Source: Stratiolaelaps scimitus
Taxonomy: Eukaryota > Arthropoda > Arachnida > Mesostigmata > Laelapidae
Reading direction: 5' to 3'
Assembly (NCBI GenBank): GCA_019614645.1
Contig: JABWDB010000007.1
Location: 11,421,501-11,485,500, forward strand
Length of the DNA stretch: 64,000 bases
Shown here: positions 35,253 through 47,100 of the stretch, in pieces
Layout: every line of letters begins with the position of its first letter
Position numbering within the stretch: the stretch's first letter is position 1
Made by a program: the position numbers and the translations under genes
The notes under the pieces: model-generated
Databases searched by the model: none
Seen by the model: only the letters and a program-made list of their open reading frames with translations
Told to the model about the DNA's origin: nothing

Positions 35253-35561
35253 ATGAGTCTAGAGGCTGATCTATCATTTTTTGCTGACAATCAGAGTTCT
35301 GCAATAGCGGACTGGATAAAGGCAGGGAATATTTCTCATGGATGGATTCAACCTGCATATTCTCCAAATTTAAGCCCTTGTGATCATGCTCGTTTCCATA
35401 CATTAAAACGGGCAAACGGTATTGCAGATTATTCCGGCATTGATTTACTTCACGAAGATATCGACTACGAAAATAGGTGTGGTAACCCAAATAGGAGATA
35501 TACTGCCGTTCAGAAGCTCTCAGAAAGCTGGCTCCAGTGTGTAAATAATAAGGGGGAATAA
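35253..35561 (+). pseudogene. mariner-family transposase C-terminal relic
   Basis: A 102-codon frame. FADNQSS corresponds to the HDNA box of mariner transposases and QPAYSPNLSPCDHARFHTLK to the conserved (H)PPYSPDLAPSDyhLFxxLk block carrying the last catalytic Asp. SWLQCVNNKGE corresponds to the W.kCi...G end just before the stop. Only the last third of the enzyme is present; no N-terminal part, helix-turn-helix or clear terminal inverted repeats were found. The two Asp are 31 residues apart instead of 34, because three positions after the DN are missing. HP has become QP. It looks like an old, decayed copy. Confidence 0.72.
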
Positions 35562-36508
35562 CTCTGAGATATTAAAACAAAAAATCATATTATCATATTT
35601 CTATTTCAATTTGTTCAAAAGTTATCAAAGCTCGTTTTGCTATACACAAAATACCGCTGAACGTAACCTAATAATAATAATACAATAGACAGCTGAAATA
35701 TCGTGCTGATATCGATAATTCCACGCGATATCTCCTACTATGTATTCACTCTCTTCGAATGTTTTAAACATGCGCTGGTCCGGACATCTCAGCCTCAATA
35801 CTCGAACAGTCGATACAGTCAATATTAAAATCGAAAGATTGGATATCATTTTATGAAGTAATCTCAAAATATTATTTGTCGGTGAAAATCCAAACGAGTC
35901 GAATTCAGCCTTCGTGTAATCAACACGCATCTATGTTATTGGTGATTAACAGTAAAAAAAACAGATGCTCGTCAGCATCATCCGGCATAAGCCCACTGTC
36001 GGTTGTTGTCACATGTTGATGTAATACTGTCGCTCACCTCGGTGGACGGCCTGCCCATGCCAACAGCAACAGCTGTCGATTTGTTTTTTTTGCTCCAGCG
36101 TCTAGATATTATGGCTAATCCTCCTGTATGAGAACCTGTCGCTGCTGTCGTCTGTGTTTTAATAATAGGTCACACTAGCTTACATAGGCGGCAAGTGTTC
36201 GCAGACTTAAAACACGAAAGGCTTCAGGTGGTATATGCCATTTTGGATGGTGGACTTTTCATGAAATTCCCCCAAGTGAACAATGGACTTTCTATCTGAG
36301 TCGACTATATGACTTGCACGTTGAAATATTACAATCGCAACAGCTATTCGCCGCAGCTGCACGTAACTAAACTAGAGCAGACAGACTGTTCATGTTCATA
36401 TCATAGTTTTCCCGTTAAAGCCAAATCGTAGGTATCGGCACCACAGCCGTGAATATCCTGTCTGGGTATATTGTCGCGCACGCACTCAGTCGGGCCAATT
36501 GTTAGCTT
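35562..36508. other. non-coding stretch
   Basis: AT-rich flank of the mariner relic. A 96-codon minus frame (35,640-35,930) has no motif. Confidence 0.6.
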
Positions 36509-36771
36509 GTTTTTTTTTAATTTTTTTTTATTAATGTGTACAATTCGTGAATAAAGTTAACCCATCAATTGAGTATATTGTGCGCCGTGGAGAACCCTTG
36601 CAGTTTGATCAGGCTAAAGTTTCCAGTTGTTGTCATCGCGTTGAAGTCTCTTCGTTCGCTTTCAACACTTCCGATGGCGAACTTTTCGTTATTAATTTGT
36701 TCTACGAAGTCGCCGTGCGCTACTAGCAGCAGCGAAATACTACTTTGGGGAATAAGTGATTCTTCCCTAAA
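36509..36771 (-). pseudogene. coding 3' end with AATAAA and A-run, unknown
   Basis: Read on the minus strand, a frame of about 68 codons (36,771 down to 36,565) ends in TGA. Its sequence looks protein-like (AHGDFVEQINNEKFAIGSVE, then SLIKLQGFSTAHNILN). Thirty-three bases later comes AATAAA (36,532-36,527), running into an A-rich tract to 36,509. This is the arrangement of a transcript 3' end or of a retrocopied one. The frame is closed upstream by TAA. The opposite strand also has a 99-codon frame, but its composition looks like the complement of a coding strand. No family is recognised. Confidence 0.33.
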
Positions 36772-37980
36772 TTATCTCTATCTCTATTTGTCTCTTTGCA
36801 CTAGCGGCGATGAAAGCCAGCTGTGCCATATATGCTCCGCCCATTTAGGACACTTGGAAGTGACTTAACCTTATAAAACAGTCGATATAAAATAACACCC
36901 TGTCTAACGTATACGTTCCTGCAAGGACATAGCACCATAGTGGTATCAAAACGATTTCGCTTGGCCGAGAAAATAAAGGACGATAATCCTGAGTTGAAAT
37001 GAGCCGGTTAATTTGTCTCTCAGCTGATCTAGATGATTAAAATACAGCTGACATTGCTGGTTTACGTATATGTGTCGAAATCGCTACCAAGTTCGGTGGT
37101 TGTTTCCAACGGCAACGCAACATATATTATATAATATATATATATCGATGTTTATAATACAACGAACTGCTATATATATATATATTATATACAAACCTTT
37201 TCCTGCTGCTGCCAAAACCTTTTCTATGAGGTCTAGCCTCGTCTAGATCTATGCAGTGACGCATATCGCTTGTTGCTTACAAACCTATCTACGTACATGA
37301 TAGCAAAGTATGATATAATCGGATGAATTATACAGGAACGTGTTCCTCAATCCACATCTCATGTGAGGATGTTCCCATGTAGCATAGCGCGGTAGGTTAT
37401 GAGTTGGTTGTTGTTGTTATCGTCGTCGTCGTCATTGTTGTTGATGTTGTATGGGGTGCCAACCCGCGTATATTTGTGGATGTCTTTCTTCCACCTCCAC
37501 AACAAGAACACTTCATCTGCCTCTTCTAGAGCTCCACACAATATCGCCGCATAACATTATAACCCTCATTGGAAACGATACGTAAACAGAACACATTATC
37601 TACCGCTATAATCTTTACTGAAATACCGACACGATTCCGTGAAACGCGGCGGTAGAGTTCTCGCTATTTTGCGCGTTCGCGAAGTCAAACGAGAGACATA
37701 CTCGTACTTCAAGCGACGCAAGCATCGGAGACGCGTCGAGAGCAGCTGTCATAACAGGATCTGAAAGGAAGCAGGAGGGTGTATAGAAACGAAAAAAAAA
37801 TTATTTGAAGGAGCATTCACAACAGTCACGCCCCTCCTGAATGGAGTCCTCCTTCAAGAGGCGCGCAGAATATTCCGATCAGCTAGTTTCTTGGACTGGT
37901 CAAGTCTTCGTTGCTCTTACGTTGCATAGAGCACTGCATTTATCGTTCGCAGGAATCGCCTCCATTTTTATCTGATATGC

Positions 37981-38017
<37 letters not shown>

Positions 38018-38443
38018 TAGCTATTCTTATCAAACCGAATCATCGGAGCGTTGTTATCATATGGCAGCTCATTATTGCCTCTGTGAATTTATCTCCTTCT
38101 CTAACTCTTTCCTTGACAAGTCGTCTTCATGATGTCAACAATAGAATTTCGATCAAAATTCACCCACTTCGATCTGTAAGCCTACACGAATTTTTTGCGA
38201 CGACAGCAGGACCAAGAGCATTTGAAACAACAGCAGTTGATCTACACTCCTGTTTCTGAACTGAGAACGTAGCTTGCCTCTTAACACATAGAAAGTCCTC
38301 AATAGTACCCACGCCGACTTGGAGCAATGTTCGTACCAAGGTATTATTCAATGCTAAAGCAGTGTAATGTATACAGCACCTGCTAGTGTTCATTTAGTGT
38401 GATTATTATATACCAATGGACAATCACCGCAGTAGCCACTCAC
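36772..38443. other. non-coding, AT-microsatellite stretch
   Basis: AT arrays at 37,121-37,146, 37,171-37,190 and 37,982-38,018; a TTG/TCG triplet run at 37,405-37,450. No gene supported. Confidence 0.6.
37982..38018. repeat. (AT)n microsatellite
   Basis: About 15 AT units followed by an irregular AT-rich end. Confidence 0.95.
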
Positions 38444-38702
38444 CGCAATTTTTCAGTGGCAAACGAAGGCGGGTGTCGTCACAACAGTAACAATAATTGC
38501 CGCAAATATTTATCATTGTCTCTAGCTGTCGGCTAGCCAGTAACCGATCAAAATTTTCGTCAGCACCAATTCCAATATCCAGATACCTCGGACATCCCTC
38601 ATATAATCTTCGCCCGAAGCGGTGGTGGTACGCTATGCCACGCCCCACAATCACACGTGAGGACAACATCAACTCTGTTGATGATGTTGCTATCGCTGCC
38701 AT
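38444..38702 (-). CDS. weak minus-strand exon candidate
   Basis: A minus frame open for 86 codons runs into a GTGAGTGG donor at 38,443. It includes RVIVGRGIAYHHRFGRRLYE and a Cys-rich end, but the opposite strand is equally open and no family is recognised. Probably chance; listed because the donor and frame coincide. Confidence 0.15.
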
Positions 38703-38831
38703 TGTTGTCGTCGCTGATAGTGCTGCTGCATCGACTTCGATTATTCTCTATTCTATCTACGATATTCATCCATTTATCTGTGTATCACCCTGCTTCCATT
38801 GTATTCTAAATACTATCCTCGATTCTACTGT

Positions 38832-39908
38832 ATAATATATATATATATAATATGTGCTTGGGTGAGTCTGTGTGCGTTCGATTAGCCTGTGTTGAGCGCG
38901 TGTGCATTTGTGCTTGTGCCTGCGAGGGAGTCAGCAGCCCAGCACAACAACACCGTTCGTGGAAAGGGCACGATACTCACTCCGATACCCATACGATTCT
39001 GTCGTCATGCGGGGAGAGGGCTGTGCTCGGCAGCATGCGTGCCTCCTTGCCTCCTCCTCATCATCATCGTGATTCGCTGTGGTCCACGCGGGTCGACCGT
39101 CCAGCCGGCTACTAGCCTGCCTGTGGCGGGCTATCGTCTATGGTTGCTCTGTTCCTCTGCCGGACCGACTGGCTGCTGCTTGTCTATTGCCTGCTGGTAG
39201 TTTTTTCCCTGCTGCTGACCGACCATGGCAGTGGTGGCGGCGGCGGCGACACATCGCTGATGCATCTGGCCGAACAGCGGTAGGCTGTGACCAGCCGCGG
39301 TGAGAATAGCGCACCGCATTCGTGCCCACAATAGTCCAGCGGGCTATTCTGTCACTCAGCTCTGCTTGTGACTAGTGAGTCCAGGCCACCGAGCAGAAGT
39401 AAGTCACTTAGTCAGTCAATTCGCCTGCCTCAGACACTGACGACAACAGTAAGCTAGTAGCAGTAGCCCGTGTCGCCAACGAACGCGCGGCCCGGTAGGT
39501 CGGTTCCAGCGCAGTCCTCCGCTCCGAGCGAGGTGGTTCTGCTCATGGCCGTGGTGGCGGTCAGCGGATGAACGAACGGTATCAGACGGACTCTTGAACG
39601 GGACGGACACTTCGGGGACAGTTCGGAGGGCGCGGCCAATCAAATTCACTCCCCCACCCCCGCGTCCGAAAAATCGTGTTCGTCAGCTCAACGGGCATCG
39701 TCTAATCGAACCAGAGGCGCGGCCCGATTTTACGAGCACGCAGTGTGTGGCCACCTAAGGCCACGAAAGCAAAGTGAAGTGCAACTAGTTCATGAAGAGT
39801 AACTGAAATACTTTGGGAGTCTGCGCAATCTGTTCACTCAGCTGGATAGTACGCGAATACCCGAACCTCGATTTAAGCTAATCAGTGAAAAGTGCAAGAC
39901 AACCCAAG
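38832..39908 (+). promoter_or_regulatory. GC-rich promoter-like block and 5' UTR candidate
   Basis: After an AT run (38,832-38,852) about 1 kb is GC- and CpG-rich. It includes GGCCAAT followed by a CCCCCACCCCCGCG GC-box-like element (near 39,634-39,663) and arthropod-initiator-like tcactcag near 39,834. It precedes a candidate first exon with a strong donor. A coding frame cannot be supported inside it. Confidence 0.35.
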
Positions 39909-40075
39909 ATGTGCAATATGGATAAGCCAAGTGAAATGCGATGTAAGAGCGTTAATTTCTGTCGTGGTTACAAGCTGTCAAATGGGAAGAGTGTTTGTTT
40001 AGCAAATAGAATATTTGAAGGGTCAGTCGTATGCTGTAGTGGCGTTCGAGCATATGGCGCGAAGGCAACGCCGAC
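39909..40075 (+). CDS. candidate first coding exon, unknown gene
   Basis: An ATG at 39,909 opens a frame of 55 codons plus two bases that stays open exactly to GCCGAC|GTGAGT at 40,075|40,076. The protein start is rich in Cys and Lys/Arg (MCNMDKPSEMRC, FCRGYKLSNGKSVC). The GC-rich block just upstream supports the idea of a transcription start near 39,700-39,850. A short upstream ATG (near 39,792) is followed at once by a stop. No homologue is recognised. It could also be non-coding 5' UTR. Confidence 0.3.
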
Positions 40076-41045
40076 GTGAGTTTATGTGGTTCAATAAGCA
40101 AATGCATGAATATAGGTCGTTGCGGTGATACCCGGTGATTGGATATACGGAGGGGCCGCGTTTTTTACAAGTTTTACTCAGTGCTGAAATGGCGTATTTT
40201 GCAACTCTTTTGAATAAGGCCGGTGCGTAGGTTGAGAACATATCCTTCAGGATTCGCTTCCAATCACAGTCATGCGTGCACAATCGCATGTGCAGGTATA
40301 CAGGTATACATACACATCTCCTTTTTCTCATGAAAGCTAACAGGACACAGTCCTGTCACCTTTGCACACTGACATCGTTCAGGAGGGCACGCTTTTCGGA
40401 ACTCAGACAGGATAAGGCCGTCTCATCGATGGCCATCCTGACACAATCACCCGCTGACCTCATGGCTCGGGGCTTTTCCTGATGACGTCACAGGATCCCG
40501 TGGTCCGAGCTCCGAATGGAGTGAGTGCAGCTTCGGTGGGAAAGGGGAGTTCAGGAGAAGGCCGATTGTCAAGGCATTGCGAAGGTCATCGTACGCGATC
40601 ATAGTCTGTGCTTTGATCGTATACAGAGTGGTGACCACGTGTGCTCCGTGTCCGCGTTCTTCCCTGGCAAGTATGACAGACCTCTGATAAGCTCACCGTC
40701 GACTCCCGAGTATAAATTGTTATATTATTCACGCTTCAATAGGATCGAGGCTATATTTCGACTTGACAACAAACCCCGACCAGATACCCCCCTATCGACG
40801 GGAACAAACAGCTCAAAGTGTATTGCACTTTATAGAGGGGTAACGTCGAAATGAAAGTCGTGCGCTTGCACAAAGCTGGCTGACACGATGAATTGTGATA
40901 CCTCAATATAAGGGTATACCTTATTTGATATTAACAGACGATAGTTAATCCTACCAACATTGCTGAAGGTTTTTGCACGCTTTTGCGATTCTCGCCCGAT
41001 AGACTGACACGTATTAGCTTACCAGTAACTGCTACAAGCAATCCG
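40076..41045. other. non-coding stretch, possible first intron
   Basis: No supported gene. A 109-codon + frame (40,525-40,854) has no motif. Confidence 0.55.
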
Positions 41046-41077
41046 TCATACCATTAATAGTACATATATATAGACAA

Positions 41078-41108
<31 letters not shown>

Positions 41109-41434
41109 CACGCATACACATATATACGCGTACCTACTTCTCATGGCTGATTTCGTGCGTACGATTTGAACCACCGTCGTGCTCTGCGTGCATTCCCATG
41201 TGATTCTAGCCCATTCACGGCCGAATTCACTGACAGCTATCATACTATCCATTTTGCAGATGATGATGATAGCGATTAGTATTTTCCCAGTACCACTTTT
41301 ACCTGTGATTATTACCTTACAATCGGCATCTATTGCCATTCTGTTTATTTGTTTGAGAATGCTCTGCGCGAGAATGTCTATGATGGTGTCTGTGCGTTTA
41401 CACTGGGCCGCATTCGACGATATCGGCGATTTTC
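41046..41434 (-). pseudogene. P-loop-like coding relic
   Basis: A minus frame is open from 41,434 to 41,046. It reads TDTIIDILAQSILKQINRM, then CKVIITGKSGTGKILIAIII. GKSGTGK (41,303-41,283) fits the Walker A pattern GxxGxGK, although the next residue is Ile and not Ser/Thr. The helix before and strand leading into the loop fit a P-loop NTPase fold, for example PIF1-like helicases. No Walker B or downstream helicase motif follows: the frame passes into an AT/CA microsatellite (41,062-41,126). The + strand is also open over much of it (41,179-41,565). A relic is plausible, a chance match possible. Confidence 0.28.
41062..41126. repeat. (AT)n/(CA)n compound microsatellite
   Basis: AT arrays flanked by short CA-rich runs. 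Confidence 0.9.
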
Positions 41435-42475
41435 AAAACACGACCCATTCAAGGAAAACACAATATCCAGTTTGTTTTTATAGTTACGTGCGTTCGTTCC
41501 GTGCTGTGGATTTCGCACTGATACGGCTGCGAACCGTCGTCGTTCTTATGTCATTCATAAAGTAGCAAGTATCACGTATAGCTCCACTGTTCTTGTGCTT
41601 CCCCGTGAGTCTTCAATTGTCGAGACCATCGAGAGTGCATCCGCACTAGTATAATAGAACGCGATACGAGAGTTTCCATTCATATGACCCGAGAGATCAC
41701 GTCACATCATACACGGACGAATACCCGCACGAGCATAGACAAGGGCACTCAAGGAGTCGGTTCAGTCATTCCATGTGATGCCTGTTATTGCCACATGCCG
41801 GTTTGGCCATGGCAGCAGTAGAGACCACTGCGGCTCGCTTGTTTGTGAGATTCGTTTAAGGTAACTATGTTTACACTATTACAATATTGGCTGAGTAGAG
41901 GTTGTGTCGACGACCGTAGGCAAGGTCAATCCTGTCGGGTGATGAGCCCGCGTGATCAGTGATCCGAAGTGATCTATCATAATTGCCCTCCAGCCGGCCC
42001 CGTACTCCAGTGATTTGCGTTAATCTCTGGCCCCTCCCGAGCGGCTTTCTGATCGAGGCTCTCTGAGCTGACAGCGTGTTGTTGTCGTCGTCAGAAGTCA
42101 ACCGTGTAAACCAAGTAGTCCACACTAAATAGATATGCGTACGCACGCATGAAGCAGATGATGTAACACCGGATTAAACCGAAGTCCTTCAGCTGATCAA
42201 ATATGTCATATCGAGTCGTAGTTTATCAACGCTTTGCCAACGGTAATTTGGCCATTGGCCTAAGCCAGTGTCCACTGTCGTCGCGTTATATTTATCGCGG
42301 TTGCTCGTCGAAACCGGCTCCACCGCTAACTAAGTGGATCAGGGACTGGCGCCCCCACTGCCGGTGCTGAGTGCTGATGGCGATACTCGCCTGCTGCGCA
42401 GGTACACGCTATCATTCGCTGCTTGGAACGGATGCGAGGTCATTCATTATCCCCATATCTCGACCGCCGCCCTAC
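41435..42475. other. non-coding stretch
   Basis: No gene recognised on either strand; small frames only. Confidence 0.55.
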
Positions 42476-42608
42476 CAGCTCCTGGGGTTCACGGGCGTGA
42501 GCGGGCGTAATGGGGGAGTATAGTCCTGTGCTTCGTTCGTCGGCAATAGTGCGGAGAGCCACTCGTCGGTCACCCAGGGATCGGCCAGCATTAGCCCGCT
42601 AGAGCCTA
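42476..42608 (-). CDS. candidate internal exon, minus strand, unknown
   Basis: On the minus strand CTTCAG gives a possible acceptor (after a modest pyrimidine stretch) and AGCTG|GTAGGG a possible donor at 42,476. The frame between them is open and reads LGSSGLMLADPWVTDEWLSA, then LLPTNEAQDYTPPLRPLTP. Its codons are G/C-ending (CTG, ATG, GCC, GAC, GAG, CTC), and its WLSALL-type amphipathic stretch followed by a proline-rich tail looks like a regulatory-protein segment. Neither splice site is strong and no homologue is recognised. Confidence 0.3.
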
Positions 42609-44009
42609 GCTGAAGCTCCGTAGATTGAAATTGTATTGTCGTGCGTGGAGAATGACAACGACGAGGATGACACAATGCAAAGACAAAGTGGCGCCGCAAA
42701 ATTGTGATAAGTTGTACGAGAAGCTTAACTAACCTCAACTGGCGAGTTAGACCTGACAGAAGTCCGAGTTAATCGGTGACTTTCATAGTCGACGTGACTC
42801 AAGTTGCAGCTATAGAAGGTGATGCGGGTATTCAGGCTTACGAAAAAAAATAACGCGAACTGGACCCCGCCCATGGATATGCACCCATATATCTATATGT
42901 ACCGCCAGGCAAATACTGCGGTTGGTCATGTTTGTATGCTCGTCGGTGGTCGTCGACCAGTGTATTGGGAGAATAGCGTTCGACGGAGTTAGCTCAGCCT
43001 GTTCAGGACTAAGTGGCGAGGCATAAGAATATCAACGTGTGGAAAGCCCACTCGACTGACAGCTCTAAAAACATCTGTCTCTAAATTCGCTCTGTCTGTT
43101 CGTATCTCCCTGGACATTTTAAGGATTACGACTATTCAGGAGTAGTAAGGACGCACGCCAGGAGAATGCCAGAGCCCTTCGAAATAACCACGAGCAATAA
43201 TTCCCTCGGTTTAATTTTGCTAGGAATCGACCTATCCTATGTGTGAATAGTTAGTCGTCGACATTACTGAGCTTGAACCATTTCGTGGTGTATGGTCCGT
43301 TATTCTCGTTGGTCGTAGTTCGCGTCCGCAATCTGTTGTTGAAGTGCGCTGGCAGCCAGCTCTTGTCTACAAGTGTCCGCTGTCCCTCATAGTTTCATCC
43401 ACGGACGACAGCTCTGTTCTAATCAATTTCAAATTTAACTACTCAATTAGATGGTTTAAATTCAAGTAGACATTTCTCGTTTGCTTGTGTCGGATCATCT
43501 ACGATGCCCGCTGCTCGGCCCGCCACTGAGTTGACAATTCGTAAGCGTTTCCATTGACAGACAGCTTTGGCGACCTTTTCTCTGCTCGCGCAGCGAACTC
43601 TCAATGGTTAGGCGAGAAGATACCTGGGAGTAAATTGGCGCTGCCTAATACCAAAATAGATCCAAGAGAAAATAGGGAATGTGTAGCTGGGGAGGGGGCG
43701 GGGAGGCGATCGTGCTTATATATTTTCTATATATTTGTGCTGTGCGTGAGACGTTCTGCAGCTTTGTTACTCACGCGCCCGAATAAGTGTTCATCATGCG
43801 TTCAAACATTACCTCTATCCAGTGACGTTTGTTTCGTTGGCTTCCTGAACGATGGGAACTGCCAACGCCAACATGACAATGGCCCCCAACTTGACGACAT
43901 CTCCACAGCAGCGCGAACGAACAACGGTGGAATCCACGAGTTCTAGAACGCTGCATGTCAACTAGCTAGACTGAGAAATGCACTGGTATGCGTTGAGGGA
44001 ATGTTCAAA
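42609..44009. other. non-coding stretch
   Basis: A 6-bp palindrome, gctggcagccagc, lies near 43,349. A 130-codon + frame (43,554-43,946) has no motif. Confidence 0.55.
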
Positions 44010-44100
44010 ATGTGGTAAATGGATAACTCGTTGCTTGCCTAAGCAAACACACACACACGACAGTGTTAGCAAGGCCACCAGTTCGAATCTCTCCAGCAGT
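44010..44100 (+). mobile_element. tRNA-derived SINE head split by a CA run
   Basis: ggtaaatggataactcgttg matches a tRNA D-arm/A-box region, and ccagttcgaatctctcc (44,078-44,094) a T-arm/B-box. A (CA)n run (44,046-44,058) sits between them in the anticodon-to-variable region. The first arm also contains ttgcttgcctaagcaa, an anticodon-arm-like pairing. It does not fold as a functional tRNA. Body and tail are not resolved. Confidence 0.5.
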
Positions 44101-47100
44101 ATAATGTTGTATTATGGCAACTTGCTGAGCTCATATGCTATTATGCTTTAGCTGATGAGAAGTTCTCGATCTCGATGCTTATGGGCGTTTTTCGGCGACT
44201 TTACACAATAGATATTCTCTCTTTCCCGTATATCGTTAATGCTGTTATTTGGTACTCGAAGGGTGTGGACGAAGCCTGTCCTTCAAACGACCTCCATGAG
44301 CAGAAATATTTCTAGCGGCCAGGAAATATTTAGGGACATATTATTATTATTATTGCCCAATAGTAGTACCTTCCATGTGATGGATTCTATAGTCAACAAT
44401 GACTCAGGGTACGCTTATACGCTTATAATAACTATTACCTTGAATTCTTGTAGAAAATTCCTGTTTGAATGGAATGTGGCTCACCATACTTACTACAATG
44501 CCTCGCGTTGGGCAGACAAACCTTTCCAAAAGTGGACATCTTCCAGTCCACAGACATTTCGACAACACAATCACCTGTTCCGTCATTCATTGAAATTTAT
44601 GAAGTTTTATTATAAATGGTCGTTCGTCCAAAAGATGCGCACATATAATAAATACATGTGTGTGTGCTAGTGTTCTTAGTTCGTATAGACAGATATAATC
44701 GACTGATCGATTAGAAATGTAAAATGAACAACTAGCGATCAGCAAACATTGCTGACAACATATTTATAGTTGGGCCGAACAGCACATGTGATCTGCTGAA
44801 TAATATACTCATGCAAATAATAGTTTGTTTGTCAGCGGCAGGTTAGGGACCATGCTCGTGAGCGTTAAAGAGGAGGCGATCCAATTCGTAGAGGCCATTG
44901 CCTAAAACGAGTACAACAAATATATACATGTATATATATATATATATATATAAGCGACGTCGATATATGGCAACATACAAAACGAAATGGGTTCAGAGCC
45001 GATGATGGTGGCGACACCATTTGTTGGCATAAAGCGACCACGATGGCTGCACTCGAGACTCGGGCCTGGAGTTCGGGGTCCTTATTTAGCCTTCGAGGCG
45101 GTGTCTTTTTCCTTTCAAGGCTCGTCTAAACATTCATCTGTCGTCGTCGCTTGTCGCTGTTCACATACACACAGAGGAGCCACTGAGCGCTGGTGTGATT
45201 CCGATTGGTGCTGGCATCGAGGCAACAGCAGTCGCATTTAGCATGTCGATACTCCATCCATCAGTGAGTGTGGTAGTCGTAGTCGTAGATACATATGCCA
45301 TTACTCGAAAGCAGTGTTGCGGCAGGTCGCTTGTGGCTGTTTACAGGATTCATTATCAATAGGCCGCTCCAATGTTTCAATATTGACCAATGTCGTCCAA
45401 ATGTCGAAATCGCAGTCGATATCAATGATAGATCGGTGGAAATTTCACGGTAAACAGATGGACAATCTAAACTAGATACAAAACATTGCATTATAGCCAC
45501 GGATATGGCCAACGTAGCAGAGGATCCAGTTGAATACTGGAGGATAAAAGAGTTCACTTGTTGCGACAGGGCGCACTTACATCTTTGTTACAGCATGATC
45601 TGCTGTCCCCAACGAACATTAATCAGACAACCATGCCTACAATTTAGTCCATAATCCTATCGTTTGTCTTCGTTTCAATCCTGAAATGAATTCCTAATAA
45701 GGTTAATTAAATACTCAATTAAAAGTAATCCCCCTGTCATGTTTATGCTCATCTTGTTCGAATTCGTTGTCGTTGTCCCGCCACCGCGGCCAACGCCCCT
45801 TCAAACAGCTCACGATATTGTATTGTATTGATATGAACAACAAACACAAAATGATTGACTTCGGAAGTTGCTCGCGGCCGTGACATCGTAACGCGAGCCA
45901 TTGCCGCACGAAATCTACTACTTTCGGCGGCTGCTTTCGTGATCATTCGATGTACACAATTGATGAAGAACAATTTCATTTGCATACGATATCATATATA
46001 AACGTTGTCTGCATCGGGAGACAGCTTCACATCAAAACGCCGTTGTCACAATCGAATCATCTGTAGCCTACAGGACGCTCAGATAGGTACCAATTCGACA
46101 AGAGCAAGAGGGGGAGGGAGAGAGAGAGGAATAGTGAGAGTGTGGGTGAACATTGGAATATAAAAACAATATCACATTTAGGCACATAAGTAGTGGCTGG
46201 TTGTAATTAATCAGAATTAAGTGGACGCGTTGCGTTAAATCGTCTCCATCATTAGCGCCACCATCGTATTAGCGATAGATTGATGCGGATGATGATGATG
46301 ATGCTGAGCTTTTTATTGTCTTCTTGGAGTCTCGTACAAAACCAGTCAGTCGTTGTCTTCATCTCAGCCGTGCTACCGTTACGTATGATCGAGCTCACAG
46401 GTCTTATTTCGATTGGAGAGCTGGTAAAACGTTATTATCGTTTGGCTGGTTCCTTCGATTTTCTATAAATCCGTGTCCTGTGTTACCGTTCCTACTGGCG
46501 AAGCATCCACGCTCGCTATCATGACACGGCATTCGATGCACTGACAATAAATACATTTCTATAGATCGCCTTCGGCGACAGGCAGCTGGCTGGCTCATTA
46601 TGAGACTGATCGCTCGTTCGTACGGATACTTGTTACTACTGGTTCGAGCAGAGCGCGAACTGAATCAGCAGCAGTGGCTGCAGGTGAATCCGATGTGGAT
46701 CGTTGATCAGCAACGGCTTTATTATGTTGAATTTATTTGCTTATTTATCTATTTATCCAGATTGATAAAATGAGCTGTTCAGTATGTATGGATAGAGCTA
46801 GCGTGAAGTGATGTCGAACGAAGAACAGTGTCATGGGTGTGATTGTTGGGGGATTTTTCCATTTCTTCCGAAAATCGGGACAATTACGAGGAGCGCCTGT
46901 TAACGCCAAAGAAAATATTACCGATCGCCATTGTAATTTTTATCGCATCTTGGTGAAAGTCGAAACCATTTCGATGGGAAGCTAATGAATCGTCTACCGT
47001 TGGATCGCACAGGCTGCTGAGAGCGACCAGCAATGGGGCAATTGATCTTTGTCCTGAGACAAATCGTCTATGAACAGGCCCGACACTCAAACACTGTTTT

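Noticed and set aside
44170..44210. gtttttcggcgac as a reverse-strand copy of the SINE tail
   Set aside because: Only about 13 bases match and no hairpin follows.
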